DNA of 64,000 nt from the NCBI RefSeq assembly GCF_032362555.1, contig NC_083516.1, forward strand, positions 2,443,001 through 2,507,000, read 5' to 3'. Below, one piece after another: positions 36,966 to 47,300 of the stretch. This DNA is from Amyelois transitella (taxonomy: Eukaryota; Arthropoda; Insecta; Lepidoptera; Pyralidae). Under the pieces are notes generated by a model, which saw only the letters and a program-made list of their open reading frames with translations, made no database searches and was not told the DNA's origin. Within the stretch, counting starts at the first letter, position 1. Every line of letters starts with the position of its first letter. The translations under genes were made by a program, and so were the position numbers.

Positions 36966-37824
36966 GGTATATCGTGACCTTCGATAGATAAGTTACTGTC
37001 AAAGAAATAAGCGAAATTATAGTTAGGTGATATAATATTTCGTTTGCGTCCACCCCTGCTTGTACTTTGTCGGATTTTCTGCTTTGAATTCATTTGTAAA
37101 CCTATGTATATACTTACAAGGTAATCGTGAAAGACGTATCTTTTTTAAACACAGTCAAACTTACTGAATCGTTCTCCCTTAACATATATTTTTTTAATTA
37201 TTTTATTTGTTATAGCTTTAAGTTTGTTTGTCACTAGTGTTTAAAGATTTAAAAATTATCTTTAGCTTTCTGGTTTGTTTGCTATTTGATGCAACTCAAA
37301 CCAGTTGGCTAGTGTTTTTTTTTGTTTTATGACACAAATGGTTTATTATAGACATATATATATTTTTTAATATTTATTTTATGTGTGTATATATATTATC
37401 ATTATTGTATTATTATATTATATTTTTGTGCTAAGATGTCCCAATTGAATTCTTTTCTATTGAAGAAAATATATTCGTTCATAAAGTATTCATAAAGTTA
37501 TAATAATATGAGGAAAGCAAAGAAAATCCTCAAAGATTACCACGAGTGGTAAAGTGCCAGTTAAAACTATCTTCAAGTTTTAATAAGCCTGTGGTAATCT
37601 CTCACAAGCTGCATATCTTTAGCTTTTAAGTGCATTCCTGATGGAATTCTCTGCCATTAGCCTTTAAAAGCTAAGAAAGCCACAGGAAAGTGATTTTTCA
37701 AGAATTTATGATAGTGCACTTGACCGATGCTAATCCATCTTGAATTGAATTTTTAATGCAACAGTTGTTTGCTTTGTCACCTTTTATCTTGAGCATAGCC
37801 TTTTACACACAAATATATACATAC

Positions 37825-38016
37825 ATACAATCACGTCTATATCCCTTGCGGGGTAGACAAAGACTAAAGTCTTGAAAAGACTGAAAGGCCACGTTGTTTG
37901 GCTTAATGATAGAATTGACATTCAAATAGTGACATGTAGTCGTCTTTCACGACATCCACGGGAAAGAAAGGGAGTGGTCCTATTCTTTTTTTATTGGTGC
38001 TGGGAACCACACGGTG
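37825..38016 (-). mobile_element. SL1 with internal deletion
   Basis: Plus strand GTCTATATCCCTTGCGGGGT to GGTGCTGGGAACCACACGGT; the part between the GTGACA and GTCGTCTTTCACG blocks is missing. Confidence 0.7.
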
Positions 38017-38189
38017 AAAAAAAGAGATCCTTTACATGCAAAAGTGGCTTCATAGGGAAATCTTATGTATAGTGTACACGTTTAAAAAAGTTAAGAATTT
38101 TTAAACTGATTTTTTTTTTTAAATAAGAACATGAAAATCGTAAATCGCGCTCGTCAGGTTTTTGCAGAATAAAGCATTATACCTTCCGA

Positions 38190-38345
38190 TAGGGCTCTAA
38201 CGATGTTTAGTCGGAGTCCCACACATCGTCTCAGCCGCCGTGCCCCAGACATAACACCTAGCCCGGCCGAAAATCTTCCTAACATCGCACCGTCATAACC
38301 TCTCCTAATATCTACACATAAAATTACACTCTTTCCCGAAGAGAG
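38190..38345. repeat. Possible diverged member of the 22440-23375 family
   Basis: ACACCTAGCCCGGCCGAAAA and ATCTTCCTA resemble 45040-45080. Weak. Confidence 0.25.
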
Positions 38346-38837
38346 ACACCAAACCCAATTACGACGGTCTCTATATCTAAAAACTTTTATATATAATTTA
38401 ATTGAATGAATATGAATACCTCTTTATAAATATGAAATAACGAAACAAATTGTGGATAATTTGATTACACAACAATTTCCAATGAAGAATTAATTCTACG
38501 TAAATTGCACTGAAATTTGTTTATTCACAGGAATCTGAATAATCATTTTATATTTCTGTGGTTAAAATGTAATATCATTGTTAAACAGAAAATGGGTAAC
38601 CATATTCGGTATTTTAAATTATATAACCATTTACTTGTATCGTTTGAGTACATAGTGTTCATATGTAATGATATAGGTATAGACATCAAATATGACTAGA
38701 TTTACCTGTAACTCGATTCAGGTAGTGTGTGTAAAATAATCCTTGTTCCGCGTATTGAGGGGGGGCTAATGGGGTGGTATAAAATATCGAGAGGACAGAA
38801 AAAAAAATCCATTCCTCTTAAAATTCGGGAAGAATTG

Positions 38838-38868
38838 CCTTTTAAAAGATATGCATCTTTTAAAAGGT
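38838..38868. repeat. Perfect palindrome, 13-bp arms
   Basis: CCTTTTAAAAGAT and its exact inverse are separated by four bases, and the outer ATTGCC / GGCAAT also pairs a few bases further out. No neighbouring gene explains it. Confidence 0.6.
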
Positions 38869-39293
38869 GATATGGCAATGGTGATACTATAAGATATTTT
38901 GCGAGGTAATTTTTTGTTATTTGTTCATCTATATATTCCCATTTCTCGATGGTGATACCAGCTGCTGCAGCTTAAAATAAGACTATAATCAATGTTGTAG
39001 TTTCCGATCTCTACTTGCACAATGAACGTTAACATAAATAACAGGTGTAGTAGTGTGTTTAAGCCGAAAATTCAAAAATAAATTAGTTAAAACCTGATAA
39101 CAATAAAATTTGAGAAAACAATTGCTTTTTAGGCATAAGCATGTTATTATTATTTTTATATCGGAGAAAATAAAATATCTTTCAATGTGATGATAAACTT
39201 TTAGGCTTATTTACATTATTCACTGACTAAATCATTAAATAATTAAAATATTTTAATAACATATCGTCAGTTCTATACTCTCGCTACTTCAGA

Positions 39294-39560
39294 GTGGGCT
39301 GTGTTGGGGGGTGTTTTCACAGACAAGCTGGCATTGATGTAAATGTAGTGATTGCATCAAGGTGCACACATCGAGCGCTCGCCCGGGCGGCGGAGCCCCG
39401 GCCAACTGTTGCAGCCCTGCGCCCTGCAGCCCAGCTCAGAGCCAAAAATAAACTCGATATTGAACTATCATTGCGAAGGATTTATATTCTCTTTGTTTAT
39501 GGTCGGGTATGTTGGAGTACTTGCGTAGTAATTATTGGCTGTTTTGCGCTGTGGTGAAGT
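39294..39560. other. GC-rich, CpG-rich island of unknown role
   Basis: Bases 39370-39440 are strikingly GC-rich (GCGCTCGCCCGGGCGGCGGA) in AT-rich DNA. Open frames exist on both strands but neither gives a recognised protein. It could be a transposon piece or an unannotated promoter. Confidence 0.3.
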
Positions 39561-40195
39561 TTGCCTCGGAGTTAGGTTTGTAGACAGCTAATTAATACCG
39601 CAGAAAGAAGAAAATAATTTTAATAGAGTAGGTATTTAGGTAGAAAATTGTTACCATGGTAGGCTTGCCGATTAGCGTTGAAATTAGGAATTTCAGGTTA
39701 TTGATAATGGTGCAGATAAAGAAAAAAAATTTTCGTAGAGTAAGTATTTAGGGAGTAGGTAGTTTTGTCTACATTGCACTGTGGTAAAATTGCCTCTGAG
39801 CTGTTGGGTCCTGGGTTCGATTTTCGGAAAAATTAGGAGCTATTTAAATATTTTTATTGCTGCAGACAAAGAAGATATCGTAAGCACGTCATAGTAGAAT
39901 TTAGTAAGCCATAATAATTATTAAGTAATTGTATGTCTGGCCCTGTTTTGTTGCCTCTGAGTTGGAAGGTCCTGGGTTCGATCCCGAGAATAATTAGCTT
40001 TGAGCTTTACCGTGATGGCGGAGACAAAGAAAGAAAATTTTGTAGACGGCTTTATATCCCTTCCGGGGAAGACAGCGCCAATATTCACAAGGATAGAGAC
40101 CAGAGTAACAAGAAAATATATACTTACAGCATGCAAAATTATTTTTTCCTGTTTAACATGAGATTATAATTTGCATATAAGTAGTTTTTTTACGG

Positions 40196-40433
40196 GTTAA
40201 TAACACAGATTGAGTTAGCCTCGAAGTAAGTTCGAGACTTGTGTTACGAGATACTAACTCAACGATGCCATATTTTTTATAATAAATACTTATATAGATA
40301 AACATCCAAGACCCAGACCAATCAGAAAAAGTTCTTTTCTCATCATGCTCTGGCCGGGATTCGAACCCGTGACCTCCGGTGTCGCAGACAAGCGTAAGTA
40401 TTACTGCTGCGCCACAGAGGCCGTCAAGTTTTA
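40196..40433 (-). mobile_element. T-SINE, full length
   Basis: Minus strand has the tRNA-like head (CCTCTGTGGCGCAGCAGTAA; GGGTTCGAATCCCGG) and the shared 3' end. Confidence 0.8.
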
Positions 40434-40797
40434 CTTATGAAAAGAATACAAATATACCTTTGCATAGAAACAGGAATATAAGAGTATAAACCGATTTGTA
40501 TGTATTAGAATGGTACCTAGAGATCGATAATATCATAAAGCTTAACTAGGCAAATAAGTATATTCCAAGAAATATTTTCGTTTTGTTTCATATTGCTAAT
40601 TACGGGGAATTTCAGTCAAGTACCAATTCAAGTATCGAATACGATGAAAAAACTAAGCGGCTTATACAAAATTGCCAATAAAAAAGAATTATGCAAATGT
40701 ATTTTGAACATTTGTTTGTTACAGAACAAAATATGTATATATTTTTTTATCATCTATTTATTTAGTACTTATCATATATTTGTCTTTATCGAAAGAA

Positions 40798-40880
40798 GTA
40801 TGAAGGGATCATGGCAAGCGGAAATATATAGTCACTTCCTAACCGTCTGTGAAAGAGTTCTGGTTTTATATAAGTTTATG
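40798..40880 (+). mobile_element. LINE 3' tail, diverged
   Basis: GAAGTATGAAGGGATCATGG, CAAGCGGAAATATATAGTCA and GTGAAAGAG are decayed counterparts of 36599-36712. Confidence 0.45.
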
Positions 40881-41099
40881 TCGATGACGGGTTAGACAAA
40901 GCCCCGGGCCGGGGTTTCGTAGCCATGCGTGGAAGCTTTCGAAAATCCTTTAGTAGTGAAAGCTTAGTTAACAAATGTATAGGTATACAACGAATATACT
41001 TAAACGGCGAAATTCGTTCATTAGTTTTGGTTGTGTTGATGAATGAGTTATAGATTTATATGATCACGTCTCTCAGACGAGTAGACAGAAACTACATAT

Positions 41100-42765
41100 C
41101 CAATTTCAATTGAGTTTTAAAAAGTTAAATAAAAGTTAAGTTTGAATTTGAATTTGTGAATTTGTAATTTGAATTTGATTTTTTAAATATTTTATGTGGG
41201 TTCTTTGGTGATAGATGTAAAATAAAACTGAATCTGTAAGCGATGTGTGCCAAAATGAATATAGGTAGGTAGATATACTAAGACAAACCTTATAAATAAA
41301 TATTTCAGAAAAGCATCATATGTCTCCTGTTATTAATTACTGACCAAAGGTTCCATTTGACGCAAAACAAATATTTTATTTAAACATACCTATTTGTTTT
41401 ATTACTACAGGCTACATTCCTCTTCCAATTTCATTTAATTAGTGTTCCTGCCGGAGTTCAGTTTATTTTGTAATAAATCTGATATTTCTGTTTATTCCAG
41501 TGCATTGGTTACTGTAGCCAGGAATTCAACCAACTCTAAAAAGGCAGGTTCTCAATTCGACAGTATTTTGTTTTAAAAGCGAAGCGTTTTATTTGTATAT
41601 AAAAAGAGTACCTAAGTTGCCGAAAATAAAAATTCTTTTTACATAAGTCATTGATTTTTTGTAAAAAGAAATTCAATTTGCTTTCAGTGGTTTTACCAAG
41701 CATGCGTAAATACCTAACGCTTTTTCCCGCAGGACTACCTAAGTCAGTGTTAATCTGTCCACTTGCCACGATTCCTGCACACTACTGTTGCTTCATCTAC
41801 ATTATAAATCTTTATATGAATTTATTCATATGATAAAAAAACCAAGTAGCATCGAAACACACAAACAAGTAACAGTGAATATACAACAATAACAATATGA
41901 TTAACAAAATCAAAATCATTACAAAAATTTGGTACTGTGTGTGCTTAAATATGCTTCACTATAATATATAAATAATATATGTATATAATAATGTTGAATG
42001 AATATTATATGAATGTAAAGAAGGATATATAAAATAAAAATATACTATTCCCCACGAACTTTAACCTGAAATTTTGAATTCCTCATAAAACGGATTGTGA
42101 TGGTGTAAGGACAAAAGTTCTTTTGACAGATTCTATAGACGTTGCATCAAAATGTCGCGGTTGAGAATGTACTATCGCTCCTGCTACAATTCCATACGAC
42201 TAGGAAATTACGTTTACACGTGGCACATTTCTTCATAATGTTTTCCTTTTGTTTTTGTTTTCATGTTATGAGTTGTCTCGGGTTTCATTAGCGTGGGAAT
42301 TTCGGGAAATCTTTTACTCGATGTACGTCGCCTACCTTCTCGTTTATACTAGTATATCGTATCTTTATTTATTTTTATGTGTATATTTATTTATTTAATT
42401 TAGCTCGATACATAATCAGCATGAAGAAATATGTGACTAGGACCGAATTCAACATCAGAATAGAATAGATAGGTATCACTTATTGACGTCACATCACTTA
42501 AATCTAATTATAACTACTAACGCTTCCAAAGCGCATGTGTAGAAGAAGCGGCCGAACATACTACACTGCAGCATTTTCACCGGACGTCAATTTACAAATG
42601 TAGATCCCTTAATTCTAAATCGTGGACGAATGCACATTGTCTACATCACTTAGAAAACAGAAGAAAACAGTCATTAACACAGGTGAAGAATAACTGAAAC
42701 CTGATAAGATGATATGCGTGCCAATGGTCTTAAAACTGAAGACGCCGGACAAAGTGCAAAGATAA
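41100..42765. other. Gene-free stretch
   Basis: No supported exon. Bases 42520-42625 (GAAGAAGCGGCCGAACATAC, CACTGCAGCATTTTCACCGG) look to me like a piece of a lepidopteran LINE, from recall only. Confidence 0.35.
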
Positions 42766-42769
42766 ACTT

Positions 42770-43015
42770 GCTAACCGATGCTTTTACGGTAAGAGAAAAC
42801 ATCATGAGGAAACTTGCACATTTGGCAATTGGAAGTGTAGATAAATATAATCCATGTGTTAGGTTCTCCTGCAAATAGTTGCCGAGATCAGAGAGCGATT
42901 CGCTTCGTGTAAAATCCTACCGCACCAAATCCGGGATTCATAGTCAAAGGCATACCCCGGGCTCCTTTCCAGAGTGGTGAGGATGCAACCGGGACTAAAT
43001 CCAAGAGGAACAAGA
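42770..43015 (+). mobile_element. SER-SINE
   Basis: Blocks CTTTTACGGTAAGAGAAAAC, TTCGCTTCGTGTAAAATCC, GATGCAACCGGGACTAAATC, AGAGGAACAAGAAG in family order. Confidence 0.7.
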
Positions 43016-43078
43016 AGGAACTAAATTTAAACGTTTTCAGCCTTCTAACAATAAAAGAAATTATTAAAATATGTATTT

Positions 43079-43190
43079 ATGAATGTGGATGAAGCGAAGG
43101 AAGTATGCAGAGATCGTGGCAAGTGGAAAGAGGTAGTCTTTGCCTACCCCTCCGGGAAAGAGGCGTGATTTTATGTATGTATGTTTATAC
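43079..43190 (+). mobile_element. LINE 3' end
   Basis: Nearly identical to 36599-36712 (ATGAATGTGGATGAAGCGAA to GCGTGATTTTATGTATGTAT), so a recent insertion. Confidence 0.75.
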
Positions 43191-43244
43191 AATAAAAGCA
43201 AAATATTTGCAGATTGGTTTTGAATGTTGTAATTAACTTGTAAC

Positions 43245-43476
43245 CTCTGTATGTGCTCTCGACATGTCCATTAGGTATCGTCGGCGGATCTACATTTCTG
43301 TATGTTCTCTTTGCCGCCAACCTGGATGCAACTGGCCATGACAGCTTGTTTGCCCGGGGCAAACGGTCTTCCATGGGATCATATTCGCTGAATTTCAGAC
43401 TATTACATTGCGTAATCTGCATTATTTGGTAATAAACAGAAACGCAACATAGTAGGTACATAGTTATTCCAAACAT
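43245..43476 (-). CDS. Candidate first exon of a secreted protein
   Basis: From ATG 43474-43476 the minus strand encodes a hydrophobic leader (MFGITMYLLCCVSVYYQIMQ), then a polar segment with SEYDPMEDRLPRANKLSWPV and a basic stretch SRLAAKRTYRNVDPPTIPNG. A possible donor (AG before GTTACA) ends the exon at 43245 in phase 1, the phase also used by most introns of the Kazal gene directly upstream on this strand. No downstream exon was found. It may be a separate gene, an alternative exon, or chance. The donor is weak. Confidence 0.35.
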
Positions 43477-43556
43477 AGGTACTCGTATAATACCTTAAAT
43501 TGTAATTGACAGATGTTTACAAAAAATCTATATGTTAGATCAATAATTCGATTTCG

Positions 43557-43800
43557 ACGGCCTCTGTGGCGCAGCGTTAGTACACTTGTCTGCGACATCG
43601 AAGGTCCCGGGTTCGAATCCCGGCCAGGGCATGATGAGAAAAAAACATTTTCTGATTGGCCTGGGTCTTGGATGTTTATCAATAAAAGTATTTATTATAA
43701 AATATAGTATCGTTGAGTTAGTATCTCGTAACACATGTCTCGAACTTACTTCGAGGCTAACTCAATCTGTGTAATTTGTCCCGTATATATTTATTAATAA
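43557..43800 (+). mobile_element. T-SINE, full length
   Basis: Head CCTCTGTGGCGCAGCGTTAG and GGTTCGAATCCCGGCCAG, body GGCCTGGGTCTTGGATGTTT, end CTCAATCTGTGTAATTTGTC. Best copy in the window; not a tRNA gene because the cloverleaf continues into a SINE body shared by three other copies. Confidence 0.8.
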
Positions 43801-43930
43801 TAAACCTAAAATGTTATATTTAGAATTTCTGTCTGTATGCTGTATGTTTATATGCGCATCCAGCGAAGATTAATGTTCCGATTTTAATGCGGTTCTCAGA
43901 TGTGTTAGGCTTGGTCCAATTTCAAAACTG

Positions 43931-44020
43931 AAATACAAAAATTTCTCCCCCACCCCTCTAAGGGGCAATACAGGGGGTCAGCCTTTTTTGTTAACTTTAC
44001 GGCGAAAGATGTCGCAGGAA
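43931..44020 (+). repeat. Dispersed repeat shared with 1503-1592
   Basis: See 1503-1592; the two copies are inverted relative to each other. Confidence 0.5.
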
Positions 44021-44328
44021 ACAGCTAGGAAGGCATATTTATTTGAAATAGGTAACTACTTCATTACAACTTAAATTTATAGTTCATCCACGGTGCTTTA
44101 TTAATTGCATTTAAGTAGATATTTTATAAATATTCTTTGGTATGTATGTATGGTGATGGTATGATGGGGTAGGTAGCAACCTGTTTCTCTTTGAAACTAG
44201 CTGAACTTAGCCTTTAGTCTTTTCAAAACTGTAACTTCTGCCCACCCTGTAAAATAAAGACGTGATAGATATATTCCTATGTATGTGCAGTACAAAGTAT
44301 ATTTAATCAATAAATTTTAAGTATAAGT

Positions 44329-47300
44329 CTATCCCATCAATCTAGGCTCCCTCGAGAGCATGTTGTTGAAGAACCTCATATTGTTAAACTTGTATCGGAA
44401 ACGGCCCTTCTTCTTCAGCCGCCCCATGTGCTGCAGGGTCCGGACCAGCGGCAGGAACCTGAACATGCCGTTCATCTCGTCTCCGAGGCAGAACATGAAC
44501 GAGGATTCGATGTAGGCTGCAACGATACAAAGAGAGAATCATCTTACTGGTACTGTGTTCTGGTAGAAGACAGGTAGGAACAAGACTCTAAAGCCAAATT
44601 AATGTGAATGATGGTGAGGCGATATCTCGACGCCACAAGTCACAGAAACAAAATCACGCGACGCTATCAGTAAAAAAGTGAAAAGTCTAAATCGCGCAAG
44701 CAAAGATTTTACGGTTTGGAGCATATGCACTCGATACAAACAAGTTGGAACTTATTGTTACTTTTGTTATTTGTTCTATTTATATTTTATTGTAAATTAT
44801 ATATATATTTTTTCTCTTTTTAGCTTAATACTATTGTTTATTGATGCCTTATAATTATTTAACTTACATATGTAATTATAGGTCTACTTTAGAAGAGCGG
44901 AATCTCCAAACACAAGTGCATTATGCATTTAAATGGAGGCTCCTGCCACTAATTTGTTACCCGCTTGTAAGTTACTTAATAAATATTTTTCATTTTTCAT
45001 TTTTTCATATACAATCTTAGACACAACAGGCCGCCAGGCGTCACACCTAGCCTGGAGACAGATCTTCCCTTTGGTGGTGGTCGAGCCGAATCATCGCTCC
45101 CGCTACAATTGATTTATAATGGAATTGTGCCGTTTAAGATAATAATCGAGGTTTCGCCATGATGAACACGAGAAATACATACATACATATAATCACGTCT
45201 ATATCCCTTGCGGGGTAAACAGAGCCAACAGTTTTAAAAAGACTGATATGCCACGTTCAGCTGTTCGGCTTAACGATAGAATTGAGATTCAAAAAAGTGA
45301 CTAGCTGCTAGCCTAAAGTAGGTAGTACTTGAAATCAGAGAAGATTTTCTTTCAAAAGGAATGGTTTAGTTTTATATCTTCCATGGTGTGAAATGAACTT
45401 TGCTGAAGAGTAGCTTATTATAAGTTTTAAGTACCTCTAGAATCCTCGTTTGATAACTTTTATTAAAGCGATTTATTTTTCAAAGTTGCTTGTTTGATAC
45501 GAGTAATTGGTTCAGTGCCAGCTATAGTACCTACTAAGGTCACAGTATCTTATTCAAATCGTCGTAGGGATAGAATATTTTAATTTGAGCCTCATCTACG
45601 CTTCAAAGACCAAGGTCTACATTCCTATTTTTTTTAAATAAGGTCTTCCGGTTCTTTTCTTTTACAATTATTTAAATCTGCCCGTAGTATCTGTGGACGT
45701 GCATCGAAACAAAGAGAGAGGATAAAGAATTATGCTTTCAAAAACTATGATCCGCTTTTGGACATTTCTCTCTCAATTTGAACTGATCTTTCGCTATTTT
45801 ACTTTAGTGTATCAAAATAAAATATTTATTAAGATAAAATAGTATAATAATCCCATGGAATTGAATCCCCAGAACGGCTAGTTTTTAATATTTTCTTTGA
45901 CGGCGCGACACTGAATTAGTGCCAGACATTTTTTGTGTGTTAAAGATTATTGCCCTGAAGCCTACCAGGTGCTCCGCTTCAAAGAGCCCTCTCCTTTGTC
46001 TGCTTTCGCAATATTTTCTTAGTTTCATCAAGCTGTTTCTTAATGAAATAGTTTCATTATAATTGATTCTTAAGATATTTCTAAGGTTAAAAATATACTT
46101 GGTCTTTTTATACCGTTAAATTCTTCATCACGTGGAAGTGTTATGTTTTCAATTTTTAAACCGCTTCAAAGCTTACGACGTGGTAAACATCACGATTACC
46201 TCTAAAGTACAGATTTATCTTTCTATTTAAACTTAAAAGCACGTCAAACGAAAATAATATTTTCCGCTCTCTTGAAAAATTGAGAAGAAATGAAATAAGT
46301 ACATATTTCTTGTACGTACCTACATTTTTATAAGATTATTATTTCCTGCATGCACTTTCCGCCTCGCTGGTCTATGGTGATTGGCGAGTGAGCGTTTGCA
46401 ATATTTTCCGAGTGCAATCAAACGATCAAAATTGCCTCTTATTTGCGAAACTTATCCTATAATCTTATTTTAAGTTTTCGCGTTGCATATAATACTATTT
46501 ATATATAAAACAGGTAATTAACGCGCGCGTAATGTACCTTTATTTATGTCGGACATTTAGAATTATGTTTGCAACCGATCAAGGTGGATATCTATAGAAA
46601 GGTCTATGTTCAGCAAATTGTGCATCTCACCATCTTGAAGTGAATCGTTTCTCCGAAAATGAGAGACGCTTTAAGTTAAGTAAAGACGTTAGGTAGAAAG
46701 CCAGAATTTTTTAAATATATATATATATATATTTAATATTTATTAAATATGTATATACATTTTTTTTTTATTTTTATAAATTTATATAACATTGGTGTCG
46801 TGATACCTAGTACCTAGGCCCATTATTTAGCATACCTGAGCTCTCAGCGGTGGAACTCTTGTCTTCCCAGAACATCTTGCACTGCGCGATGTCCATGAAG
46901 CAGTGGTTCTGGAACATGAGGCTGGGCTCCCTCGCAACGTTGCCCGGCATGCCGCACACGGGAGCGTACGTGTCTGGACATTTCTGGTCAAAATATATAT
47001 ATATATTTTTTTTTGTTAATTTGTTATGCCTTGTGCCGTGTGGTTCCCGGCACCAATACAAAAAAGAATAGGACCATTCCGTCTCTTTCTCATGGATGTC
47101 GTAAAAGGCGACTAAGGGATAGGCTTACAAACTTGGGATTATTTTTAGGCGGTGGGCTAGCAACCTATCACTATTTGAATCTCAATTCTATCATTAAGCT
47201 AAATAGCTGAACGTGGCCATTCAGTCTTTCCAAGACTGTTGGCTCTGTCTACCCCACAAGGGATATTTAGTTTTCTTTATTACCAAATAACTAAATAAAT

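Noticed and set aside
43557..43630. Possible tRNA gene
   Set aside because: It has A- and B-box sequences but continues into a SINE body shared with three other copies.
43464..43774. Four overlapping ORFs on both strands
   Set aside because: They are translations of the T-SINE and its tRNA-like head.
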